NCBI RefSeq assembly: GCF_026914185.1
Contig: NC_070570.1
Location: 1,612,001-1,676,000, forward strand
Direction: 5' to 3'
DNA length: 64,000 bases
Source: Puccinia triticina
Taxonomy: Eukaryota > Basidiomycota > Pucciniomycetes > Pucciniales > Pucciniaceae
Below are positions 42,841-53,620 of this stretch, in pieces. Numbering within the stretch: the first letter of the stretch is position 1; each line of letters opens with the position of its first letter. A program made the position numbers and the translations under genes. The notes under the pieces are model-generated. The model was not told where the DNA came from. It saw nothing but the letters and a program-made list of their open reading frames with translations, and did not search any database.

Positions 42841-45800
42841 TAGAGATGGCGGCTGATACCCGGGTACCCAAAACAGGTGTGGGTACCCGGCTCAAAAATC
42901 CCAGAATCTCAATACCCGCACCCGCACCCGCACCTGTGCAGGGGGGCAGGGGCAAGTACCCGGGTACTTGTTGCAAGTACCCGCGGGTGCTGACGCTTTT
43001 TGAAGACTCTTGCATTGCTAATAAGAAATATCATATATATATATAAATCCTAACCCTTCATTTTCTTGCCGATTTGCCTTGACTTTTCCTAATAGACTCT
43101 TTTGCTTTTTGCTGCTTTGCCTCGTTCACCTTATTTGCCTTCCATTTATGTAACACTCCCAGTTTAATTATACCATTCTTCGAGTAAAAAGCCACGGCCA
43201 TACCTTTCGTGACTGACGAAGGACTGAGCCGGTGCCTTCGGAGGGAAACATAATCCCTCCCAAAGCTGAACGATCGTTCAACATCGATGGTCGTTGCTGC
43301 GGTAGATGTAAGGCTGTTGGCGAAGCAAACCAGACATCCAGGAGAGGGAAACCTTACCAGGACAGCTTAAGACATCAAGGGCCATCTGCAGCAGACCCCC
43401 GTGATGATTTCCTGCACGCCTTTGTCGCATCCACCATTTGAGGGGATTCACCGGCTGACCATCGGCCGTCAAAGTTAACCCTCCAGCGAGCCACATGTGA
43501 ATCGGATCGCTTGATGCGTTACCTCCTCAAGCTTCGGAGGCACCAATCAAGCCTGCAAGAACTCCTTTTTGGGGCTGTATTACAGTGAGGTATTCAGTTT
43601 AGATCAAATTGGAATCGATGGATTATGATATACTTATCCCATGTACTCACCTTGGGACAAGAGATTGGTGTTTGTGAAGACAATGGCTGGTGAGATACAG
43701 GTTTGTAATAGGTTTCCCACATATCACGAGTGAGCCTGATCGATTCTTCGATCCATTCTGGTTGCCACTTAGCGAGCTTGAAGTAGTCATCTTTGAACGA
43801 TGGATGCAGAACTGTAGAAACACCATCAGTAAAATAAGAGATCCGCAGTAATTATCAAAACCATACCCATAGAAACCCGGTATAATGGAGATCAGTCGGT
43901 CAGAGTATAGTATTTATTTGTGAGCTGAAGTCCAGCACGGCAGGCATTTCTCAATGCCGGGGGGTAATCGTCGCGCTTATCTGAGATGGCAGAAGAAAGA
44001 TGGCTAGTAATCTGGTCGATGAAGACAACAATGTCGGCAATTCGAGCAGCTCCACGCATTGAGACCTGGAGAGTAATGTCATAAAAAGGTTGAAGAACCT
44101 CAACGAGGTCACGCGCTAAGTCAAGATCCTCCCGGTGGATGTGATATTGTCGCGCTGGACCGTGGCGTTTGTCTTTCTGCCACTCAAGGCTTGAATTTGA
44201 ATAGTATCAATCAGCACTGACAGTTGAGGTTGCGAGTAGGAAAAAAAAATCGACTCACATTGCTGCTGAGCATCGCAGTATATCTTTCAATTGTTCCAGA
44301 GTTGCATTCCACCGGGTCCGAATGTCACACCCAACATTATGTGGTGTTGAACACTCACAATCCTGACAGATCTCTTTGAAGAGAGTTTTTGAATTTGGAG
44401 ACTTATTCAACTTCCTGGAAATGGCTCGGAACTTCATTTATTATCTTCAGTAATTGATTGATCAAATTATTAATGAGTTGGAGATGGTTGCTTACCTTGG
44501 CTAAGGTCTCCTTGCACAATTTGGAAGTGTATCGATCATCCTCCTCCTCGTCGCTCAACTCAATCACATCGATGTCCTCCAGTTCAATCTCATCTTCACC
44601 GGTGAGCTCAGCGGCCAAGATATGGTTGTCCTCGCCTTCGTCGCGGTTGTCATCATAGTCATGATCTGATTCATCAGTAGTAAACCTAAGTGTAAATGTG
44701 TAAAAATAAGTCACAGTACCAATGTCGCAGAGAGCTTATAATCAGATTAAAACTTACAGTTTTATTTGTTCTTCTGGATCTTCATATTCTTCATTATCGT
44801 CAGATTCTTGGTCCTCATCATCAAGTGAGCTTGCCGCAGTACGATTGCTTTTGTGGCTTCCAAATGGTCGCAAGATCACCTGAGCAATCAAGTTCAGGAT
44901 GTGAGCAAAGCAGCGGATCCATTGACCTTCACCTTTGATCCTGGGCCATTTGAAAGATTTGATTGCTTCAATCATAGTCTGGTTGTTCGAAGCGTTGTTG
45001 GTCACGATCCCAAAAATCTATTAATCGTAAAAATAACTGATTGATTGGCAAAACAAAATTGAATAAAAACGAGATCAATCAAAAATCTGACCTTATCCTT
45101 CACATCAAATTTCTCAACGATAAGCTGTACTATTTCAGCCAGATAGAAACCCGTGTGGCTTTGTTGCAGCTTGACAAAGTCGAGAGGCATTGCCTCCAAG
45201 TGATATCCACCAGCGTCTTCTTCAACTAGACGATATATCACTGTACCTAGTATATCGAAACCATTCGGGGACTGCCACACATCTAGCCCCAAGTACATTG
45301 CACCGTGATGGTTCTAGATTAAGAAAAGAGTGGGTATTTAATGAGGAGAGGATTCAAGTACATAGACCATTAAGGAAACTTACCCAAAGTGATTCTATTA
45401 TTGTCTCCTGCACGGCGGTATATAATCGAGCTATGTCCTCCGAAACAGTTCTGCGTGCCGGTAGATTCTTGTGGACCACCGGGTGCAATAAGCGTCGATG
45501 AGCTTCGTCTCCAAGAGCTGAAAAAGGTCGGGCAGCTTCAGCACACCAAACGGCACACAGCTGGGGTACCTGGAAATCAATTCAGACTCAGTGACAACTT
45601 GCTGAAATTCTCGGGAAGGGAAAGGGAAAAAATTGGCTCACTTCTCGCGGATCAATATCACCTGTCCCAGATATCCCCATGGAAGCCAGTTTTTGGTTAT
45701 GACTTGCCTCCCGTTCTTTCTTGGAGCAGCTCGCTACATGTTTAGATAAATTTGATGGGGAAGTGTCGTAAATCGGCTGATGTATTTTGCTGCCACAACT

Positions 45801-46626
45801 GAAAAAATTCAAAGAGATGATGATTGATCATCATTAGATACAGGTAGGACAAAAATACAATAACGGCGATGAAATTGACTTACGTTTTACAAGGGTAAGC
45901 AATCATCCTCCGACCGTTTTTGTCGAGTAAATCGGAGAGTTGCGGGGTTTCAAAAGCAGCATAGCATGAGCTGAGACGATTTCCGTGAAGTCTCTGTGCT
46001 TTTTCTGGAAGGTCACAAAGTCATAAAGACTAAAGTTAATTTTTAGGTTAATCTTGAGTAAAAGTTGACTTGACTTACTGAGCTCTTGCTCATCGGAAAG
46101 CCCTCTAACCTTTCCGTTCTGAGTGCTTGCTGGAGTTTCGGAGTCATTGACATTCTCATTTCCATCAGAATCGTTGGGTACGTCAACTATTGTGCGGCTT
46201 CGTTTTTTTCCAGATGGTTCAGAAGGTTCTTGATTTCTGGCCGGGATTGAGATAGAAGAAGATGTTGATCCGGTTGACTTGTGGCGCTTCCTGCTTCTTC
46301 CCATGGTGGAGGCTGAGTGGTATGGTGATTTGGTGAAGAGGGGACTGACAGTACGGATCTCTATTCTCCGGCGACGGGGTTGAGTCAGGTACACAGCAAT
46401 ATGCTTGTATCTATAAGCATGTGTCCAGATATATGTATACATATCTTGACCGGCAAAATTGGGCGGGTGCTGGCAAGTACTTGGTCCAAGTACTTGCCAA
46501 ATTTTCACCTCAAAAGTTGACACCCGCACCCGCACCCGGCACCTGTTTGCGGGTACCTGTCTTTGAAAACAGGTACCCGCAAACAGGTGCTGGGTACCCG
46601 CAAACGAGTACCTGCTGACATCTCTA
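42841..46626. mobile_element. Full-length hAT transposon, 3,786 bp, with 8-bp target duplication
   Basis: The left end TAGAGATGGCGGCTGATACC and the inverse of the right end (TAGAGATGTCAGCAGGTACT) are inverted repeats. AGGCCAGC is duplicated exactly at 42,833-42,840 and 46,627-46,634. Both subterminal regions are packed with GGGTACC/CCCGCACCCGCACC words, likely transposase-binding repeats. It carries one multi-exon transposase with no visible stop. Confidence 0.95.
43058..46304 (-). CDS. hAT transposase with BED zinc finger, open but with Asn at a catalytic Asp
   Basis: A spliced gene fills the element from the ATG at 46,304 (MGRSRKRHKSTGSTSS, with an NLS GKKRSRT) to a TGA at 43,058. The BED-type finger spans two exons: RRMIAYPCKTCGSKIHQPIY, then NLSKHVASC. 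The catalytic core follows: LGLDVWQSPNGFDI (first Asp), IFGIVTNNASNNQTM, WIRCFAHILNLIAQVIL, an acidic insertion rich in Asp/Glu (about 44,520-44,690) and DIRTRWNATLEQL. The dimerisation domain reads PLKWWMRQRRAGNHHGGLLQ, then MALDVLSCP-ATTIDVERSFSFGRDYV with the catalytic Glu, spliced at 43,355-43,290. In hAT proteins the second motif normally reads VTDNA; here the codon is AAC (Asn) at about 44,985. The protein may therefore be unable to transpose although its frame is open. Confidence 0.85.
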
Positions 46627-46672
46627 AGGCCAGCCATAGAGAGGATTACACACTCCAATGGCGGGTATGTAC

Positions 46673-47581
46673 CACTGCAAGAAAAACTCTAGAAACTGCT
46701 TGCAGTTGAGATGCAAGAGCTCAAGGCAAGCTTTGCCTCATGCAAGAATCAAGTACTGGTTGATTCCATGCACATTGTATAATTTATGCAAGAGTGAGTC
46801 TGGGGTACAAAAAACTGAGTGCATGCAGGCTCCAAAATACTGATTTGATACCTGTGCAAATTCCCCTTTCATGTGAACATACCCCTTTCATGTGCACATG
46901 TCCCTTTTTTATGCATTCACCCCTTTCACAATGTGTACATACCCCTTTATGTGCACATACCCCTTTCATGTGTGTGTATCCCTTTCATGTGTGTGTATCC
47001 CTTTCATGTGTGTGTATCCCTTTCATGTGCATGTATCCCTTTCACAATGTGTACATACCCTTTTCATCATGCATTCATGACCCTTTGATGTTTACATGAC
47101 CTCTTTGAGTTTTTTACATCCCTTTCAATACCCCTTTCATCATGCAGGTGATGCTTACATATCCCTTTCATGTGCAAAGACCCCTTACTGTACATACCCC
47201 TTTAATCATTTGTTTCTTTTATGTGTTAATACACCTTATCACATTCACCTTTCATGTGTACATATTCCTTTCATATGCAGATATCCCTTTCATGTGTACA
47301 TACCCCTGTTATGCTATTCTGGCTGGATTCAATGGCAGATGGAGTGTTTACTAAAATCAAATAAAAGGTTTCTCAGGGGTATGCTCATTTGCAAGGTTGA
47401 AAATTTGCCTCAGCCTACTGCATGAGGACCACAGCATGTTTAGCATTGAGATGCTGAACAAGGTACACACTCAAGGTGCACCAGCATGGAATTTGGGTGC
47501 TTGACTCCAGCTTGAGCTGAGGCTTGATTCAAGCTTGCTGAATCTCAACTGCAAGCAGTTTCTAGAGTTTTTCTTGCAGTG
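46673..47581. mobile_element. 909-bp CACTG-ended element with ~40-bp inverted repeats
   Basis: CACTGCAAGAAAAACTCTAG and the following 20 bp (AAACTGCTTGCAGTTGAGAT) recur in inverse at 47,541-47,581. TAC flanks the left and TGC the right, one base off a 3-bp duplication. The interior holds a minisatellite and no transposase. It lies 46 bp from the end of the hAT element. Confidence 0.85.
46858..47310. repeat. CCCTTTCATGTG minisatellite
   Basis: At least fifteen imperfect units of about 19-24 bp, built on CCCCTTTCATGTGNACATA or CCCTTTCATGTGTGTGTAT, lie in direct orientation. The open frames here (PFMCVYPFHVCVSLS) are translations of the repeat, not a gene. Confidence 0.9.
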
Positions 47582-47990
47582 TGCTGGAAATTGAGATTTT
47601 TAAGTACATGACTCAAGTGGCAGCCAAACACTTGAGTTATATTAAAATATATGAAGCTCTTGAGTGATGTGTATCACATTAGTTAAGTGCATGACATCAC
47701 ATAATATCATTGCTACCAAATGGGGCCTCAGCTTTTTCCCTGGCCTGGCTCAGCTTTTTCCATGGCCTGACTCAGCTGATGCTTAGCTTGTGCTTGGCCT
47801 GGCCCTATAGTTTATTTATGCCAAAGCTGAGCATCAGCTAGCTCAGCACTGAGTTTAGTAATTGCTGTATTTTTGGAGCCACATACTGAAAAAGGAATAA
47901 AACAGAAACAGATAAAATGATGCAAAAAAAGAAGAAAGAGAGACAATTAAAACTGCTAAATCAATCCAAGAGAGATAGAAGTAAGACTAA

Positions 47991-48150
47991 GGCCCAATTT
48001 GGATGCCGCGTTATACATGATAAATGGGCAAATTCATCACGCGCAACCCAAAGTTTGTCCCCCGTCTCCACCAAAATTTTGGAACCCCCAGGGGTTGCGC
48101 GCAATAAATACACACATTTATCACGTATAAAGTGGCGTCCAAACGGGGCC
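47991..48150. mobile_element. 160-bp Harbinger/Tourist-like MITE
   Basis: GGCCCAATTTGGATGCCGCG at the left and the inverse of GGCGTCCAAACGGGGCC at the right bound the element, with TAA duplicated at 47,988-47,990 and 48,151-48,153. An inner TTATACATGATAAAT pairs with ATTTATCACGTATAA. Confidence 0.88.
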
Positions 48151-48538
48151 TAAATGAGATAAGAAGAAAAAGAATTCCAAAGGAAACCCTGCTACCTTCT
48201 CAGCTGCCAAAAGTTTGAATCTGGAGGATTGGAAACTGGATTTCAACTCTGGAGTCTCTTGCATAGCAACTGTTGGCAGCTGATAAAGTATTTCTTGTAG
48301 TCAAGTGAGAAGAGCTATAGGATGAAGATGTATTTGTTGAGTTTTGAGAGATGATAGATTTTATTTGTGAAATATTTTCCAACAGTTTGAATATTTGTAT
48401 TTGAAAAGGTGAAATGGAAGGAAAGGGGGAAGTAATGAAAAAATAGAAAAGAAACAAGAGAAGCATGGGTGAAAAAGGTCTTCAGAATGCCCAATTATGA
48501 TATCACACAGTTTCACATCTCCAGAAAAGCTGCATCAA

Positions 48539-50582
48539 TCAGATGTTTCTCATAACTTTGTCTAAAAGTGTTTCCATTGACATTTTAACTTCCTGGGTAT
48601 TGATAAAGTTTGTGATTGATTGTAGATAGTTGTAATATTCTTCATTATGTTTGAGATTATCTCTCATTGAGTTCAATTTGGGATCTTCTGAGATTATATT
48701 CCTTTTGGGCCCAGTTTCAACAGATTCTTTGAGGAGGTAGAAATTCTTCCTGATGGTTTGTTGTTCCATTTCTTCATGTATTTTCATGGCATTTTCTATA
48801 TATTGTGTATAGGATTGCCTGGATTTGTTTATCATCAAAATGAATAAATTTTTGAAATTGACCTGTTCTTTTTTCAAAATTGATTCTATGAACCAAGGAA
48901 ATGTTGGAATGGGGGAATATATTGGTATTTCTAGTTTAAAAGATTCATCTATTATTCCTGGGAATACATGAGTTTCAATAAAGGATAGCATCTCACAAAT
49001 ATTTCTTGAAATTGAGAATTTATTTTTGGCAAGTGATGCAAGTAGGAGGTATCTAAGTTTTTGGGTATCAATTATGAATGACAGATGTGTCTCATCTGAT
49101 CCAAAGGATATCAAATTCTTGGGTTTTCCATTTCCATCACGCAACATGTCAGTATAATTTTTGCTGAAAAAGTATTCATCAAAGGCAATCCATTCATTTG
49201 ATTGCCCAAATCCTTCTGAATTTTGAACAAGAGACCTCAAATGGTCAATTAACAAATCAAATTCCATCATCAATTGAGTACTTCTGCTGAAGGCTGTGGT
49301 GGTTTTTCATTTAAAACAAAACATAGCATTCATCATTTTCTGACTTGACACAAATATTAATTCTGAAATAACTTCATGTCAAAAGGAAAAATAGAAACTC
49401 ACCAGCAAGAAATTTGAATTGTGAAGTCCAAAAAGGTTGACGGGTGAGATTTGACATTCCTTCTTCAGCATGTGGGATTGCAAAAGCCACAAAGTGCCAA
49501 AGGTTTGCATTTCCTAAAATCCATGCACTCTTTTCTGCTTGAAAGATTTCCCTCACATTTTCCTCATTGATGTATTGATTATTGAATAAAAGATTAATCA
49601 AATATAATGTATACTGGAGAATATACCTCTGTTCATAAAAATTGTGTTTGATGTAGTCATTGTAATGATTGTAGAATTCTGATTCACAACCAGTCATAAC
49701 TTCTTTGATTTCTCCAACCAATTCATTTACAAATGTTTGTCTGACTTTGTCATTTGACAAATCAAGCTCTTGATAAGATTTTGTGAATTTATTATCTGTC
49801 AGTATCATGTGATTTGAATCTTCTTGTTTCAATACACCCAGTTGATCAAGTCTCCATCTCTTAAGAATGCCCATTTTTCTATGAAGCTTGATTGCTAATT
49901 GACAATCTTCAACATATTGATGAAATCTCTTTGATCCAGTGTTTTGGGCTTTTTCTAGAGGATAGTAAAACATTTCAAATGAATGCTGGATCTTGGATGA
50001 ATCCTCTTCCAGTTCAATCAACTTTGCTGCAAATTTATAAACCATGGTGTTGGATATTCTGGTGGTCAAAGTCAACTCGCTCAAAGAGGCAGTCTGGCTC
50101 ACATCTTAAGCTTTCATCTGATCCAGCATGAATATTCAAAACTTCACAGAAAGATTGGTATCACCACCATCCCCTCATCAATTTGACTCCAGTTAAAATT
50201 AGAACAGCTTGACTTACATTTGTGGCGCTTCATAGGACTCTGTGGTTCCCATATAGCAGGGACCAAGGCCGCTTCCTGTTTGAATTTTTCTGCAGAATCC
50301 AAATTGGTCTTCTTGACAGTGTTTGCTTCCACATTATCCGCTCCTAAACCTGGAATTTTTTGTTGAAAAATAAGTCATTACTAAACAGAATTGAGAAATG
50401 TAACTTTGAAAAGACCAAGTACCATGGTGACTGGATGAGCATTCCAAATTTTCCATTGAAGTATCTGCCAATTGGGAAACATGATTTGTACTAGCAGAAA
50501 TGACATTTTCACCAAAATCTAGGTGTGTAGATATCAAGCCTGGGATAGTGCATAAGGTAGCAACAATAAGTTGAGAAAGCAT
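48539..50582 (-). CDS. Predicted secreted 582-aa protein, family not recognised
   Basis: Four exons close exactly in phase: 50582-50423, 50349-50218, 50104-49403 and 49293-48539. The start MLSQLIVATLCTIPGLIST is a textbook signal peptide; an in-frame ATG 21 codons upstream (50,645) would bury it and was rejected. After a short polar linker, the mature protein is mostly helical-looking and rich in Asn, Lys, Glu and Phe/Tyr, with few Cys. Recognisable segments are MFYYPLEKAQNTGSKRFHQY, HRKMGILKRWRLDQLGVLKQ, WHFVAFAIPHAEEG and FPGIIDESFKLEIPIYSP. No transmembrane helix follows the signal, no GPI-like tail and no catalytic motif were seen. The gene is more AT-rich than the housekeeping genes and sits between transposons. 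A lineage-specific secreted protein, possibly host-interacting, is an inference from signal peptide, location and lack of known domains. Confidence 0.75.
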
Positions 50583-50716
50583 TTTCTCAAGAGTGGAGTT
50601 GTGGAGTTTAATTTTCAGGGTTACTGAAGTGAGGTGAAGAAGCATAAAATTTCCTGTCTCAATAATTCATAATTAAGATTGGGGATAATGTGATTACAGA
50701 GGCTGGGATGGTAGCT

Positions 50717-50890
50717 TTATATGTTGCCTTCCTCAAGACCCTGACAGACCCAAGCAGACTGGTTATGAATTTGCAACATCTCAGCAAATGAAAAATTACA
50801 GTCAGGGAAAGTGGGTGTGCAATACCAGACACCTTTATGAGATACAAAATCACATTCTTCAGCACTGAAACAGATGCTGTACTGCATGAA
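50717..50890 (-). CDS. Possible 3' exon of a small cysteine-rich protein
   Basis: After a CATGCAG acceptor-like site the minus strand reads YSICFSAEECDFVSHKGVWY and on through CTPTFPDC and SAWVCQGLEEGNI to a stop. It has five Cys in about 55 residues, two of them in WxC contexts (WYC, WVC). No start or upstream exon could be fixed with confidence between 50,900 and 51,320, so this may be a fragment or chance. It lies just upstream of the predicted secreted protein on the same strand. Confidence 0.3.
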   Translation of the reverse strand, partial: FMQYSICFSAEECDFVSHKGVWYCTPTFPDCNFSFAEMLQIHNQSAWVCQGLEEGNI

Positions 50891-51428
50891 TGAGTGGGGC
50901 AGCAAAGAAGGTGGTGGAGGATATGAGAACCTTGCCCTCACAGGGACTTTCAATAAGAACCCTACAGATTAAGTCCTGCTGACAAACTGCTTGTGAAAAC
51001 CACAGTTTCATTGAAGGCTTTTCAGAGCTACTTGCAGCTTCACTGATACTTACATCTGAAGGGCAGTATTGGAGTATGCCTGATTGTTTGTTTGTGCTTA
51101 CTTGACCAACTTGGTGAAAGTTGGTTACAGCCATATTTCTGCCATTTGACAACTTTCCCATATTGGCCAATCTGTGCATATCCATGTTTGACCGACCTGG
51201 TGAATACTCTCTGGTAGCTGTATGTACTGCCAGTTTGCAGGGGTGGGAACTTGGCAAGATGTCCTGAAGGGCAGTATCATCTTGAGTACCAACCATCTTT
51301 TCTTCATGAAGGGTGTCTTGCAAACTTCATTTGCACCCAGGAGGGACTTGGTTCAGTTTGGGTGTCTTGGCTGCAGTATGGCTGATTCCAAGCCCTAACA
51401 AAGAATATATACAAGCGTAGGGTGCACC

Positions 51429-52083
51429 CTAGCTCAAGTAAGCCTCTCCAACAGAGGGTCTGGGGAGCCCTGCCTGGAGGGCTCTCTGTAGGAGAGGCTT
51501 ATGAACAATGTCTGCACACTTGCAGACAAAGGAAGAACTTTCAATCACAAAAATGAATAATAATAATACATTAAAAATCAACATAATATGTACAAAGAAA
51601 TCTGAATAGACAGTTTTCTTGGAAATAAAAATGGGTGCCTTCACCTAATCCTTTGAGGCTATATCTTTCAAACTGATTGAAGGAATCTGTTGTGAAGGTC
51701 AAAGGAATCCTAAAGGATATTAAATTGCTCAGAAGATACATTTCTAGATTTTCTGATAATATGCAAGATTGGATATCCTATCTGCAAAAAAATGGAACAC
51801 TTGAGTGGCTACAGGGGTAGGATCTGCAGATATCTGCAGGTTGGTGAATCCAAGATCCACAAGGCACAATGGTTGCAGATCCTTGTGTACATTTCTCCAT
51901 TTTATTTCTTTATTTTTTAAAAGATTAGTACAGGGAGAACATTTGGGATTGAGGGGATGAGACCAGTGCCACATGAACACTGAGGTCCAGAAGCATCAGG
52001 CTGGCCAAGGCTTACTATTTTCCCTCCTGCCATTTGCCCTTTCTGTCTCAGCCAAATTTCTCTAACTTATCCAAGTCCCCTGT
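51429..52083. mobile_element. MULE-like element family, copy 2 (diverged)
   Basis: Begins CTAGCTCAAGTAAGCCTCTC and follows 3,028-3,700 in order: AGGAGAGGCTTATGAA, CTGAATAGACAGTTTT, GTGAAGGTCAAAGGAATCCT, GATTTTCTGATAATATGCA, GATTGAGGGGATGAGACCAG. The right terminal hairpin has diverged, so the end is approximate. Many differences are C to T or G to A relative to copy 1. Confidence 0.75.
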
Positions 52084-52603
52084 CCCTTTGTGGCAAGCAA
52101 GAGAACCTTGTTGAGGTGTGACACACAACCCTCAACTGCAGGGAGGAGGGACTTACACCCAAGTGGCAGTGTCTTGGGTGATCAAGGGGCTTTGCTGTAA
52201 ACCAACTTCCATGCCCCAGGAAAGATACTTACCATGGCCCAATCAAAGAGTGTTTTGGAGCCTCTATTCCTGAGCTTCTTGGCTTTGGATCCACCAGCTC
52301 ATGCAGCTCAATTGAATTCTGCTCCTATCATACTTTTTCCCTCCTCCAAAGTCCAGAGTTCCATTTACACAATCTTCAAACTCAGCCATCCAGGGTAGAC
52401 ATTCCCAAAATAAAAAGCTGGTTTTGGCAAGCCACCCCTTCTTTTATTAAGTTTTTTCTAAAAAAGAGAGACATTTGTGGGAAAAAAGGAACACAAAAAG
52501 GGCAAGAAAGTCAAGACTACCAGGGAAAGAGGGCATGTCCAAAAGAAGGGAAAAGAGGTCTGGAGTACAGAGGGATTGATGGACAATCAAGCCGCGGCAC
52601 TTA
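52084..52603. other. Non-coding stretch
   Basis: Nothing recognisable apart from the left target copy (TTA, 52,601-52,603) of the next element. Confidence 0.45.
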
Positions 52604-52739
52604 GGGCCCAATCATAAACAGTTATCGAAGTTTTATTGTAAATTATTCCAAACTTGATTCCAAAAAAAAACTCTTAACTTTTTGTGGCAAATACAGGCCC
52701 AAAAATGTTTCAATAAAGCCTCAATAATTATGTACAATT

Positions 52740-53440
52740 ATAAACCTGCGGCCACACAGCAGGAATTCCAAATTCCTGGCTGACACCGCCTGTTCCGCCC
52801 CCCCCCCCCCCGCCCAACCAGTGCCATAACCACAACCGCACGGCTTCACCCAACCAAATTGCTGCAAATGATCCCTCCTCCCCTTGACGCCACTCCTATT
52901 CATATGTATGCCATGTGGCAATGGCAGAGACTCCAGCAAATCCCAGAAGAAATCTACGTACGCGCTGGCCGGACCACCTTCAAGAGGCCCAATCGCTGGG
53001 AGCCTTGGAATGATGACCGGATACCTGCCATGTGGCAATGGCAGCAACTCCAGCAAATCCCAGAACAAATCTAAGTACGCGCAGGCCGGACCGCCTTCAC
53101 GTGCCCGCCTTCTTGGGTTCGGCGCCAAGCGCAGCTGGCACAGTTGCTGGAGGTGCTGCTGGTGTTGCTAGGGCAGGAAGTGGGGCCTGCGGGTTAGGGA
53201 GACTCGCGGCCGAGTTGGTCGCGAGGCTGGGTATGAGTTGATTGAGACCCCCAAGGTTTGTCGGCGGGTAGTAACCCTGGGGAAGCTGGTTGGTGGCCAA
53301 AGGGTGGGCCGTTTGAAGCGTTCATCGCTGTCATGTTATTTTCGGGATCCCTGAGATTGGATCAGGCAGGTATGGCAGGATGGATCCTGGTTGGAAATGC
53401 ATCCGGCGGCGGGGCTGTTGCCGAATCTCAACTGCCTGCG
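52740..53440. other. GC-rich insert with a 119-bp tandem duplication
   Basis: TGCCATGTGGCAATGGCAG, then ACTCCAGCAAATCCCAGAA and AAATCTA(C/A)GTACGCGC occurs at 52,909 and again at 53,028. On the minus strand 53,097-53,300 reads ATNQLPQGYYPPTNLGGLNQ followed by a Pro/Ala-rich tail (PAPPATVPAAL-like) to a stop. This looks like part of a real low-complexity protein, but no start or intact gene was found; it may be captured host sequence. Confidence 0.4.
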
Positions 53441-53620
53441 GCTGTGTATTGCTGACCAACGGTACAACTAAAGTTCTACCATTGGATTAGTGCGGTACAG
53501 TCTTGCATACATGTACTGTATGCCTGTAAGTCGTTTCGATAATAAAAATTTGAAATTTTTTGATCCCAAATGACCTCCTCGAGGTCATTTGGGCTATTTT
53601 GGAATCTGTACATAAAAAAA

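Noticed and set aside
46858..47310. A possible CRISPR-like array
   Set aside because: Units are contiguous and imperfect with no unique spacers. It is a minisatellite in a eukaryotic transposon.
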